From Nostoc flagelliforme FACHB-838 (GTDB lineage Bacteria > Cyanobacteriota > Cyanobacteriia > Cyanobacteriales > Nostocaceae), in assembly GCF_014698065.1 (NCBI RefSeq), contig NZ_JACJSI010000020.1, positions 1-64,000 on the forward strand: DNA of 64,000 nucleotides. The letters run 5' to 3'. The notes beneath the pieces are model-generated. The model saw only the letters and a program-made list of their open reading frames with translations. It was not told the origin of the DNA and searched no databases. Position 1 is the stretch's first letter. Each line of letters starts with the position of its first letter. Of the stretch, positions 37,665 to 45,690 are shown piece after piece. A program made the position numbers and the translations under genes.

Positions 37665-37880
37665 CAACAAATGTTCTTCCATATATAAGAAAGGCTTAAG
37701 TATTTCTTGCAAATGTATAATCAGTTGCAGCAATTGCTTAATACTTTGCAACAAATGCTCTTCCATGTATAAGAAAGGCTTAAGTATTTCTTGCAAATGT
37801 ATAATCAGTTGCAGCAATTGCTTAATGCTTTGCAACTATTACTCTTCCATGTATAAGAAACGTTTAAATCATTGCAACAA
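37665..37880. repeat. 84-bp tandem direct repeat, about 2.6 copies
   Basis: Units begin CAACAAATG at 37665 and 37749, and CAACTATTA at 37833, an exact 84-bp period. The first two are nearly identical and the third is partial and diverged. Each contains TCTTCCATGTATAAGAAA and an inner inverted repeat (GTTGCAGCAATTGC). Because 84 is a multiple of three, open frames on both strands repeat every 28 codons, but none has a convincing start. The region is probably non-coding. Confidence 0.75.
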
Positions 37881-37967
37881 TTGTTGTAATGAACTTATGA
37901 GGGCACAGCATTGCTGTGCCCCTACGAGTGGACTGTATTCCATACAATTACGAATTCAAGTCTCTAC

Positions 37968-37993
37968 AAAAAAGCCTCCCATCGCGGGAGGCT
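37968..37993 (-). terminator. Terminator of the seven-repeat membrane protein gene
   Basis: On the minus strand, stem AGCCTCCC/GGGAGGCT (37993-37986 with 37980-37973) is followed by TTTTT. It lies 29 nt past the stop codon of the large gene. Confidence 0.75.
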
Positions 37994-38021
37994 TAAATGT
38001 TAGCGGAGAAAACTTGTTAAA

Positions 38022-41000
38022 CTACTGCGTAGCTACAGCAATCACTCCTCCTAATGCAGAGAAAATCGCGGAGACCGTTGCTGTGGCAAACAACCACCAA
38101 GCGGCTGTAGCTGCGGCTTTGCGGGTTTCTTCCGCTTGCCGTTGTGCTTGATGCTTCACTTCTTCTAGACGGCGTTGGGCTTCGCGCTGTATGCGTTCTG
38201 CACGTTGCAATACTGTGTTGCGGGCCCGTTCAATTTGGTCAATGATCCGGTTGGCATCTTCCTCAGAGATGTCCTCACGGGAACTCATTATTGCCACTAG
38301 GGTATCACGGTCAAAAGAGGACAGGCGATCGCGCAGGGCATCAAACCCTGCCTGCGGATCGTCAAAAAATGTGCGAACATCGTGCTTGATATTATCATAG
38401 TTAAGTTCCGGGCGATCCAGGGAGTTGAGATAGTTACGAATGCGGGCAAAAACCCCGTCAATCGCATCTTGAATGCCCCTTTGGATGTTCCGGACTTGTT
38501 CGACAAATTGATCCCTTACGGATACAATGTTATCGGCAATCCGCGCTGCTTCTTCATCGGACATATCTTCCCGAATTTTCAGCAGGGCGATGATCGTAGA
38601 ACGGTCAAAATGGGAAAGGCGATCGCTAAAACTTTCTACCCCAACTCGCGGATCGTGCAGAAGTAGTTGTAAGTCGCGCTTGATACCTTCAGGATTAAGT
38701 TCTTCTTTGCCAGTTTGCCGCAGATACTCTTCCAGATAAGCTTTGAATGTTTCCACTCTTTGCTGTGTACGGCTAGCTAAACGACGAGGCGCACGCACAA
38801 AGTTGCGAATCGAAGTTTGCGTGGAATCAATGATTTCATTGATTTGTTGTTCACTCAAATCTTGGCGTTGACTCAGCAACTTCACTAGTGTATCTCGGTC
38901 TATCTGCGACAAACGGTGACGTAGTGCTACGGCTCCCTCTTTAGGATTTTCAAACAATCTGGTCAAATCTCGCCCAATACCTTCTGGGTTCAGTTCTTGT
39001 TTACCAGTATTCCGCAAATAATCTGCGATCGTCGAAGTAACAGAGTCGTATTGCTCTTTAGCTTTATCCGCTACAGCTTGGGGTGCATGGCGAATACTAT
39101 GCCACGACTCCTCAGCAGAATTGATAATTTGATTAACTTGATCTTCACTCAAATCTTGCCGTTGACTTAACAACTGCACCAAGGTATCGCGGTCAAAGCG
39201 AGATAACCGCGCCCGAATTGAGCTAATTCCAGCTTGGGGGTCTTCTAGTAATCTTTTGAATTCTGCGCGGATGGCATCAGGATTCAGTTCAGATTTTCCG
39301 GTGTTACGCAGATATGATTCTACATTCAGCCACAGGGTTTCTGCTTGATATTGCGCCTGTTCTGCTAATCCTTTGGATTCTACCAAAACGCGATCGCGTT
39401 GTTTTTCCAACTCTTCGAGAATGCTGTCTACTTCATATAGCTGCACATCATTACGTTGCAGCAATATCGACCGAATTTCCTGACGATCAAGGTGGGCTAG
39501 TCGCAATGTCAGGGTTTCATAGTCTGCATCTGGGTCTTGCAACAGTGGTCTGAAATTCTGCTCAATGCCTTCTGCTGTCAAATCGGCTTTCGGAGTAACT
39601 AGCAGATAACTTTCTACTGCTCGTTGCAAGTCTTGGACTATCTCTCTTTCTTCAATACCTGTAACTATCACTAGCACATCTTTGCGGACAAATTCTAACT
39701 GATCTGCAATGCGCTGAATTTGGGCTTGCGTAAGCAGTCCCCGTTGTTGCAAGATATTGACGAAATCGTTGCGGGATAGTCGTTCTAGTTCCCTGCGGAC
39801 TATTCCAGGGTCAGCTGCTGGGTCATAGAGGACATCACGAAATTCCTGGGCAATTCTTTCTGGGCTTAGTTGCCAAGCATAAGTGTTGTGCAGGTAGTTT
39901 TCGACATCAGCCCGAATTGGGCTATAGGGTTGTGATGGTGTTGGCAACCCTAGCTTATCTGCTTGTTGAGTGACTTTATCTTTGGCGGTGGTGAGACTAC
40001 GCAAGATTTTTTCCACATCCAAATCAGGCAAATCTGTGCGCCCCAACACAGTGGCAGTTAAGGCGGATAGTGCTTGCTGGATTGTACTTTGCGTTGCGCT
40101 AGGGGCTGCTTTTTGGTCAGCTTCTTTGGAACTACCCTGTTCTGCTAATAACCGATCCAGTTTGGCGTTGAGTTCATCTGTTTTGTTTTGTCCTGCTGGA
40201 AGTGATTTCAGATAATCCATCAACTCACCCAGACGGTCTTGGGTGGGTAGTTGTTGACCTACTACTTGCTGCCAAACTTTATATAATGTATCAGCAATCC
40301 GGGTAACGTCCTTTTTGGAAAGGTCGGTGCGGCTGCTAACTAACTCGATAAACTTCTGGCGGTCGATGTTGCGAATATCTGGAGTCCCTGCGATCGCTTT
40401 TAATTGTGGATCGTTGAGTAAATTTTCAAAGTCACTCCGAATCTTTGACAAATCTAGCTCTGGAGGACGCAGCTTGTCTAAGTAATCTTCTATATTCTCG
40501 CGGATACTTCCAGGGTCGATGGCGCTTCCTAATTCTCGGCGGACGGCGGCGGCGGCGGCTTCAGCTGTCGCTACAACTTGGTTATTGACAGCCTTTGCGC
40601 CCAGTGCAGCGGTGGCTGTGCCCATAATCGCCTGAAAACCGGAAGTTGCCGTATTGACGACTGAGCCAATTAAGGAACCCACGGTGGTGGAACTTACCCA
40701 GACGAGGAGCAAAAAGTAAGCGCCCCAGATCACCAAGCCGAGAATCGCCCCCAATACTGGGTCTAAGATTACCAGGCTCAATTTAACCGCGAGAAAAGAA
40801 GCGATTAATAAGGCGATCGTCACAGTGACTAATGTCCAAAGCCCCACTGCGGTGCCAATTTTGCGAATGTTACCGCCCAAACTTTCCGCTTCCCCACTAT
40901 CTGAATCTGAGTCAGATGAGTGCCCCAGGTAGGAAATACCGGCTGCAAGAGAAAGATTAGTTAGAACTAATTGGAAAGCAAAGGCTAAGATCACGCCGGA

Positions 41001-41141
41001 GATTAAAGCCACAAAAAAGCGCGGCCCAGAAACTAGACCCGATGCCTGTGGTGGCGTTAGGTTTGAGGGATCTGCTGGAATCTGTGCCACCCACAATAGT
41101 GGTTTGTACAGTCCCAGCATGATTTCCGTACTTTGGAACAT
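38022..41141 (-). CDS. 1039-aa membrane protein with seven helical repeats
   Basis: I do not recognise a function. The N-terminal 160 residues carry three hydrophobic segments (about 41-62, 100-120 and 122-150). From residue 213 onward come seven related units of about 75-80 residues, separated by linkers. Each begins with a YL-containing helix, then a pattern such as ELNPEGIxRDL, a DPxxG turn, LSxxDRDTLVxLLSxRxDLS and a final helix (IADxI). The C-terminus is a coiled coil rich in Arg/Gln/Glu and a last hydrophobic helix (TAAWWLFATATVSAIFSALG). The conserved DRDTLV..L..RQDLS core is reminiscent of a small helical protein-interaction module. The protein is probably membrane-tethered at both ends. 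Hlip genes lie upstream in divergent orientation. Confidence 0.75.
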   Translation of the reverse strand: MFQSTEIMLGLYKPLLWVAQIPADPSNLTPPQASGLVSGPRFFVALISGVILAFAFQLVLTNLSLAAGISYLGHSSDSDSDSGEAESLGGNIRKIGTAVGLWTLVTVTIALLIASFLAVKLSLVILDPVLGAILGLVIWGAYFLLLVWVSSTTVGSLIGSVVNTATSGFQAIMGTATAALGAKAVNNQVVATAEAAAAAVRRELGSAIDPGSIRENIEDYLDKLRPPELDLSKIRSDFENLLNDPQLKAIAGTPDIRNIDRQKFIELVSSRTDLSKKDVTRIADTLYKVWQQVVGQQLPTQDRLGELMDYLKSLPAGQNKTDELNAKLDRLLAEQGSSKEADQKAAPSATQSTIQQALSALTATVLGRTDLPDLDVEKILRSLTTAKDKVTQQADKLGLPTPSQPYSPIRADVENYLHNTYAWQLSPERIAQEFRDVLYDPAADPGIVRRELERLSRNDFVNILQQRGLLTQAQIQRIADQLEFVRKDVLVIVTGIEEREIVQDLQRAVESYLLVTPKADLTAEGIEQNFRPLLQDPDADYETLTLRLAHLDRQEIRSILLQRNDVQLYEVDSILEELEKQRDRVLVESKGLAEQAQYQAETLWLNVESYLRNTGKSELNPDAIRAEFKRLLEDPQAGISSIRARLSRFDRDTLVQLLSQRQDLSEDQVNQIINSAEESWHSIRHAPQAVADKAKEQYDSVTSTIADYLRNTGKQELNPEGIGRDLTRLFENPKEGAVALRHRLSQIDRDTLVKLLSQRQDLSEQQINEIIDSTQTSIRNFVRAPRRLASRTQQRVETFKAYLEEYLRQTGKEELNPEGIKRDLQLLLHDPRVGVESFSDRLSHFDRSTIIALLKIREDMSDEEAARIADNIVSVRDQFVEQVRNIQRGIQDAIDGVFARIRNYLNSLDRPELNYDNIKHDVRTFFDDPQAGFDALRDRLSSFDRDTLVAIMSSREDISEEDANRIIDQIERARNTVLQRAERIQREAQRRLEEVKHQAQRQAEETRKAAATAAWWLFATATVSAIFSALGGVIAVATQ

Positions 41142-41630
41142 TGTATTTCCTTCTTCTAAGGTTTAAATTTGGGGAATTAAGATTTTCTTGAGAAGCAACT
41201 CTTAGTATTTATGTATGTTTGTACCTATGGCAATACCTAACTCATTAGCTCAGAATCCTGGAATTTGGCTATTTAAAGCATCTCTCTAAAGATTGAAAAG
41301 TGTATCCAGCGAAAGATATAACTTTTATTATCCTTCGGTGGGAATCTTAATCAAATTACCACCTGCTCTTAATTATGTATAGCTAATTTTTACTTTTTAA
41401 TTGCTTATTTGTAGCGATTTATTCTGTTTAAGTTATAGTTCTTTTATAAGTTCTTTACATCTATTTACATATTTGTTTTTAGTCACCCTCTCAAGGTGGA
41501 TTTGTCTAAAAAAATACGTTTCTAATAATCGTCCAGAAGAAGTGCCTGTGGTTTGTACCCAGAGACATAAATAAGTCTAGTGATAAACAGCTACATTAAA
41601 GTTAACAAATGAATCGTTGAGGATAAAAAA
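41142..41630. other. Divergent upstream region of the repeat protein and Hlip array
   Basis: No gene. A/T-rich 490 bp between the two divergent units; it holds an HLR1-like motif at 41454-41471. Confidence 0.5.
41454..41471 (+). promoter_or_regulatory. HLR1-like RpaB site
   Basis: TTTACATCTATTTACATA consists of two TTTACA half-sites 10 bp apart, matching the cyanobacterial HLR1 consensus (two G/TTTACA direct repeats, spaced by four bases) at all but one position. RpaB binds HLR1 to control high-light genes including hli. It lies 177 bp upstream of the decayed Hlip copy and about 420 bp upstream of the first intact one. Confidence 0.5.
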
Positions 41631-41838
41631 ATGGTAACTCGCTTTTCCTTATAGAGATTTGCCACCATTTCCAACAGAATGGAATCGCAAATATCGCAAT
41701 TAAATTTTGTTTGGCTAGACTCCTCAAGCCGAAATTCGGAACGGTCATTTTGCAATAATTGGCTTTTTTGCCTATTTATTTTGGTATTTAGCAGGCTATA
41801 GCGTTGTTCGTGACGTTTTGCGCTTAGTTAGCTACTGA
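41631..41838 (+). pseudogene. Decayed Hlip gene, copy 0 of the array
   Basis: It starts with ATGGTAACTCG after a GAGG site, like the intact copies, but a TAG comes at codon 8. Another frame then reads DLPPFPTEWNRKYRN, stop, ILFG, stop, TPQAEIRNGHFAIIGFFAYL and WYLAGYSVVRDVLRLVSY to a TGA at 41836-41838. Two nonsense codons plus one shift inactivate it. Its 5' half differs from the five intact copies (PPFPTEWNRKYRN in place of PPVAAEYNGVDRN), so it is an older relative, while its 3' half matches them. Confidence 0.85.
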
Positions 41839-41876
41839 AACATCACTTGAAACATTACTAGATATCGGAGAAAAAA

Positions 41877-42089
41877 ATGGCAACTCAAGAGACTCGTCCT
41901 TCTACAGATTTACCACCTGTTGCAGCAGAATACAACGGCGTAGATCGCAACGCATTTTTGTTTGGCTGGACTCCTCAAGCGGAAATTTGGAATGGTCGCT
42001 TTGCAGCAATTGGTTTTCTAGCTTATTTATTGTGGGATTTAGCAGGCTATAGCGTTGTTCGTGACGTTTTACGCATAGTTGGCTACTAG
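41877..42089 (+). CDS. hli: High-light-inducible protein (Hlip), copy 1
   Basis: A 70-aa one-helix member of the chlorophyll a/b-binding superfamily (Hlip/SCP). The single membrane helix carries the chlorophyll-binding motif ExxNxR in AEIWNGRFAAIGFLAYLL. Hlips bind chlorophyll and carotenoid, protect against excess light and help assemble photosystem II. It has a GGAG site seven to eight nt before the ATG. The protein is identical to copy 2. First intact unit of five in tandem. Confidence 0.93.
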   Translation: MATQETRPSTDLPPVAAEYNGVDRNAFLFGWTPQAEIWNGRFAAIGFLAYLLWDLAGYSVVRDVLRIVGY

Positions 42090-42132
42090 AACATTAAACA
42101 CCTGAAAGACTACTAGATAATTGGAGAAAAAA

Positions 42133-42345
42133 ATGGCAACTCAAGAGACTCGTCCTTCTACAGATTTACCACCTGTTGCAGCAGAATACAACGGCGTAGA
42201 TCGCAACGCATTTTTGTTTGGCTGGACTCCTCAAGCGGAAATTTGGAATGGTCGCTTTGCAGCAATTGGTTTTCTAGCTTATTTATTGTGGGATTTAGCA
42301 GGCTATAGCGTTGTTCGTGACGTTTTACGCATAGTTGGCTATTAG
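42133..42345 (+). CDS. hli: Hlip, copy 2
   Basis: Protein identical to copy 1 (NGRFAAIGF variant); starts 256 bp after it. The TTG twelve bases upstream is part of the ribosome-binding region (TTGGAGAAAAAA), so the ATG at 42133 is the start. Confidence 0.93.
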   Translation: MATQETRPSTDLPPVAAEYNGVDRNAFLFGWTPQAEIWNGRFAAIGFLAYLLWDLAGYSVVRDVLRIVGY

Positions 42346-42387
42346 AACATTAAACACCTGAAAAATTACTAGATATTGGAGAAAAAA

Positions 42388-42600
42388 ATGGCAACTCAAG
42401 AGACTCGTCCTTCTACAGATTTACCACCTGTTGCAGCAGAATACAACGGCGTAGATCGCAACGCATTTTTGTTTGGCTGGACTCCTCAAGCGGAAATTTG
42501 GAATGGTCGCTTGGCAGCAATTGGCTTTCTAGCTTATTTATTGTGGGATTTAGCAGGCTATAGCGTTGTTCGTGACGTTTTACGCATAGTTGGCTATTAG
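42388..42600 (+). CDS. hli: Hlip, copy 3
   Basis: As copies 1-2, with one change: NGRLAAIGF in place of NGRFAAIGF. It starts 255 bp after copy 2 and keeps ATQET at the N-terminus. Confidence 0.93.
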   Translation: MATQETRPSTDLPPVAAEYNGVDRNAFLFGWTPQAEIWNGRLAAIGFLAYLLWDLAGYSVVRDVLRIVGY

Positions 42601-42643
42601 AACATTAAACACCTGAAAAATTACTAGATATTGGAGAAAAAAA

Positions 42644-42856
42644 ATGGCTACTCAAGGAACTCGTCCTTCTACAGATTTACCACCTGTTGCAGCAGAATAC
42701 AACGGCGTAGATCGCAACGCATTTTTGTTTGGCTGGACTCCTCAAGCGGAAATTTGGAATGGTCGCTTGGCAGCAATTGGCTTTCTAGCTTATTTATTGT
42801 GGGATTTAGCAGGCTATAGCGTTGTTCGTGACGTTTTACGCATAGTTGGCTACTAG
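42644..42856 (+). CDS. hli: Hlip, copy 4
   Basis: Shares NGRLAAIGF with copy 3 but has ATQGT at the N-terminus, like copy 5. Starts 256 bp after copy 3. Confidence 0.93.
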   Translation: MATQGTRPSTDLPPVAAEYNGVDRNAFLFGWTPQAEIWNGRLAAIGFLAYLLWDLAGYSVVRDVLRIVGY

Positions 42857-42899
42857 AACATTAAACACCTGAGAAACTACTAGATATTGGAGAAAAAAA

Positions 42900-43112
42900 A
42901 TGGCTACTCAAGGAACTCGTCCTTCTACAGATTTACCACCTGTTGCAGCAGAATACAACGGCGTAGATCGCAACGCATTTTTGTTTGGCTGGACTCCTCA
43001 AGCGGAAATTTGGAATGGTCGCTTGGCAGCAATTGGATTCCTTGCCTATTTACTTTGGGATTTAGCTGGTTATAGCGTCTTACGGGATGTGCTACACCTA
43101 ATTGGATATTAA
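42900..43112 (+). CDS. hli: Hlip, copy 5
   Basis: The last unit of the array. It has ATQGT and NGRLAAIGF, and its final 30 codons diverge at nucleotide and protein level (SVLRDVLHLIGY instead of SVVRDVLRIVGY). The 3' end was therefore not homogenised with the other copies, as expected at the edge of a tandem array. Confidence 0.93.
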   Translation: MATQGTRPSTDLPPVAAEYNGVDRNAFLFGWTPQAEIWNGRLAAIGFLAYLLWDLAGYSVLRDVLHLIGY

Positions 43113-43162
43113 GGGATAGCTCAGGATGGATAAGTATCTGAGTGTAAATAAAGAAATTACTC

Positions 43163-43192
43163 AGAAACCCGACTTCTCACCAAAAGTCGGGG
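43163..43192 (-). terminator. Terminator between Hlip array and permease
   Basis: Stem CCCGACTT/AAGTCGGG (43168-43175 with 43184-43191). The minus strand continues TTTCT, so it probably ends the permease transcript; it could also serve the Hlip array. Confidence 0.55.
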
Positions 43193-43240
43193 ATTTACCT
43201 CCTGAGCATTTTATATTTAATTAGGTTGGGGTTTCCCTAC

Positions 43241-44578
43241 CTAGAGCAAAAAGCGAATTAACACGTACAAAGCCGAAGCTACTAGTTGCAATACCATCAC
43301 TGGGATACCGTAGTGTAGAAAAGTTTTAAACGAGATGCGGCGTCCATGCTGCTCAGAAATCCCGGCGGCTACAATGTTAGATGATGCTCCTACGAGTGTG
43401 CCATTACCTCCCAAAGTTGCACCAAACATCATCGCATAAAACAGTGGTAATACTTCTGGCGGAAACTGCCCTTGAAAGTCTTGTGCTAAAATTTCTGCGG
43501 GTGCTAATCCGACAGTAACAATGTATTGTTTGAGTAAGGGCACCATCCCCACCACTAAAGGAATATTAGGCACTACGCTAGATAATATCCCCACAGAAAA
43601 TAATAAAACTAGGGAACCCAAGGTAATATTTTTCCCTAAAATTGCTGCCAATACTCCTGATAAACCATTAATTACGCCTGTTTTTTCTAACCCTCCAATT
43701 AGCACAAAAATACTCATAAAAAATATTAATGTACTCCAGTCTACATCCCGCAAAATGTTGTTAACTGAATCTATTTTGCTATGGTGAGATAAAAGCAAAG
43801 CTAAAGCTGCTCCTAACAAAGCTGCGGCAGCAGGCGAGATGGGAACTGGTAGAGATTCTCCGATCACAAAAAATAGCAGGACGAAAAATACAATAACTGC
43901 ACCGATGCTTAAAACTCGTGGATGATTGATTTGTGGATGTGGCAGTTCTTCAAGATTATCTAGCTGTGTATTCCAAATTTTGCGGAACAAAAATGGTAGT
44001 GTTGCAATTACTATGACAATGGCAATTACTCCCCCTAAACTCAACTTGAATAAATAATCTGTAAAGCTGATATTCACAGCGTCACCAACAATAAATGTAG
44101 CTGGATCTCCAACTAAAGTTAGCAGTCCAGCACTATTGGCGATTAACACCATTAAAATTAGTAAAGGTACAAAGTTTATTCCTATTTCCTGAGCCATTGG
44201 GGGAATTAAAGGTGCTAATAACATTACTGTTGTGGCATTCGGCAATACTGCACAGATAGGCGTAACAATAGCCACAATACCAAGTAATAAACGTTTGCCT
44301 TGCCCTTTAGCTATGAGTACTATTTGAGTAGCTAAATAATCAAATATCTTGGTAGGCTCAAAAGCCCGCACTAACACCATAACTCCAAAGAATAAACCGA
44401 GTGTTCCATGACTTCTGCCGATGTAACCAACAGCTTCTTGTAAAGACATGACGTTGGTAAAAACTAATAACAATGCTCCCAATAATGCCGCAATGGTGAG
44501 ATGTACCCATTCCGTCATTACTAAAACAATGACGCTTATAAATGTAACAACGCTGAGGATTGCTTGCCAGTTTTCCAC
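43241..44578 (-). CDS. ArsB/NhaD-type ion permease
   Basis: A 445-aa protein with about eleven membrane helices of the ion transporter superfamily (ArsB, NhaD and P protein). Typical motifs are LPNATTVMLLAPLI and NSAGLLTLVGDPATFIV in the first half, and NGTLVGASSNIVAAGI in the second: the two inverted-repeat re-entrant regions with the conserved Asn/Thr/Gly-Asp. Sodium/proton exchange or arsenite/organic-anion export are possible; ars genes are absent here. It lies 113 nt downstream of a universal stress protein on the same strand, but a terminator-like hairpin separates them. Confidence 0.85.
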   Translation of the reverse strand: MENWQAILSVVTFISVIVLVMTEWVHLTIAALLGALLLVFTNVMSLQEAVGYIGRSHGTLGLFFGVMVLVRAFEPTKIFDYLATQIVLIAKGQGKRLLLGIVAIVTPICAVLPNATTVMLLAPLIPPMAQEIGINFVPLLILMVLIANSAGLLTLVGDPATFIVGDAVNISFTDYLFKLSLGGVIAIVIVIATLPFLFRKIWNTQLDNLEELPHPQINHPRVLSIGAVIVFFVLLFFVIGESLPVPISPAAAALLGAALALLLSHHSKIDSVNNILRDVDWSTLIFFMSIFVLIGGLEKTGVINGLSGVLAAILGKNITLGSLVLLFSVGILSSVVPNIPLVVGMVPLLKQYIVTVGLAPAEILAQDFQGQFPPEVLPLFYAMMFGATLGGNGTLVGASSNIVAAGISEQHGRRISFKTFLHYGIPVMVLQLVASALYVLIRFLL

Positions 44579-44615
44579 ATCATAACTCCCGAAGTGTAGT
44601 TGGTTGCATAGTAGC

Positions 44616-44641
44616 GAAAAAAGCCACCTAGTTATAGGTGA
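44616..44641 (-). terminator. Terminator/attenuator between usp and permease genes
   Basis: On the minus strand GTCACCTATAACTAGGTGGC folds into a stem with a 4-nt loop and is followed by TTTTTT. It would stop most transcripts leaving the universal stress gene, so the permease may need its own promoter or readthrough. Confidence 0.6.
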
Positions 44642-44691
44642 CTTATCTATGATTACAATTAGATAAAAATTACTGAAAGTTTTAACAGTGA

Positions 44692-45312
44692 TTATTCATC
44701 AATACAACTGGGAATACCCAAAACGGCACAGGGAAAATTAGAATTTAGTGCCTCAATCATCGGATGATTAACAGAGTTGCAACCCAGAAACAGAATATCA
44801 GCAGCTTCTGATTCAACAACTTTGGTAATTTCTGTAGAAATACTGCCAAACCGTAAATGAGATTTGAAAGAACCCTGCCATTCTTCAGCTAGACTTCGGG
44901 CTTGCCAGAGAATTATATCTGCTTGTTGCAGGGGAGTTACCACTGCCTGTAATTGGGGTTGAATTAATACCTGTGTGCCAGACTTTGATAGTTCACTGAT
45001 TTGACATTCCAATGGAGGCTGTTGTATTGGTAAGCTCAAGATATTTGGATACTGGCTTTTTGAATTGTCTTCTAACACATAAACAGCTTGAACTGTAACT
45101 TCTGCATTGGTGGCTAAACGCGTTTGGTGGGCAATCCAGAAAGCAATATCTAGCGCCGTATGACTATTAGGAGATCCGTCATAAGCAACAATTAAATTAA
45201 CTGCTTTTGCTTTTTGAGTTTTTTTAGAAAAAGGTTTTTTTGGTTCTGGCAACAGTACCATTTGTTCAATTAAGTCATCTCGACCTGTGGCACTTTGCAG
45301 ACGTGCTAACAT
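44692..45312 (-). CDS. Universal stress protein (UspA family)
   Basis: About 206 aa from the ATG at 45310-45312; the frame extends to 45378, but those 22 residues do not fit the family. The Usp fold is shown by VNLIVAYDGSPNSHTALDIAFW at the first strand and helix and by ADILFLGCNSVN near the end. The ATP-binding G-2x-G-9x-G(S/T) motif is not clear, so it may be a non-ATP-binding member. The preceding 350-nt leader carries a ydaO-type riboswitch, so expression is probably turned down by cyclic-di-AMP. Confidence 0.8.
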   Translation of the reverse strand: MLARLQSATGRDDLIEQMVLLPEPKKPFSKKTQKAKAVNLIVAYDGSPNSHTALDIAFWIAHQTRLATNAEVTVQAVYVLEDNSKSQYPNILSLPIQQPPLECQISELSKSGTQVLIQPQLQAVVTPLQQADIILWQARSLAEEWQGSFKSHLRFGSISTEITKVVESEAADILFLGCNSVNHPMIEALNSNFPCAVLGIPSCIDE

Positions 45313-45529
45313 TGGCTTTATTTGCACAGCTTTACTTCTCCCAATGAAATAAATTAACAATGAGAAGCAGGGTGACAAATTTTAGATTTTTGGACTTCGG
45401 TTTACCTCGGCTCCGTTCGCACAAGTCGCTCAGTCGAACGATTCTGGATTTTTAGATGGAGTGACGATAACCAAAAGTTCAAATCTTAAATCAGTCAAGG
45501 AAACCCCAATAATAACTGTATTACAGCCA

Positions 45530-45660
45530 AACTGTTGGGGGTTCCTTCCATTGCCTACGGAGTTAGCTGACGGGCTAAGACTGGAAGGTGTCTCTCATAA
45601 GATTAGCCCCAAACATTGGTTCCTCCGTTCCAAATTCAGCTTTCATAAATTTGAATTAGG
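45530..45660 (-). promoter_or_regulatory. ydaO/yuaA-type (cyclic-di-AMP) riboswitch, copy A
   Basis: Read on the minus strand, the leader contains the conserved blocks GGAACGGAGGAACCAA and TTGGGGCTAATC (45630-45600), then AGCCCGTCAGCTAACTCCGT followed by AGGCAATGGAAGG (about 45576-45544). These match the class defined as ydaO-yuaA, which binds two c-di-AMP molecules. A 10-bp near-perfect stem formed by AAGGAACCCC (45547-45538) and GGGGTTTCCTT (45507-45497) overlaps the 3' side of the aptamer and may be the expression platform. It lies about 220 nt upstream of the universal stress gene. Confidence 0.85.
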
Positions 45661-45690
45661 CTACCCACTAAAAAAAATGATAATCTAAAT

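Noticed and set aside
37647-37835. 62-codon minus-strand open frame with two 28-aa repeats
   Set aside because: Explained by the 84-bp tandem repeat period; the opposite strand is equally open.
42121-42132. Longer Hlip starts (TTG, adds MEKK)
   Set aside because: These codons are the ribosome-binding region shared by all copies; the ATG start gives the family length.
45461-45688. 75-codon plus-strand open frame
   Set aside because: It lies across the riboswitch on the opposite strand, and its codon content is unlike a gene.
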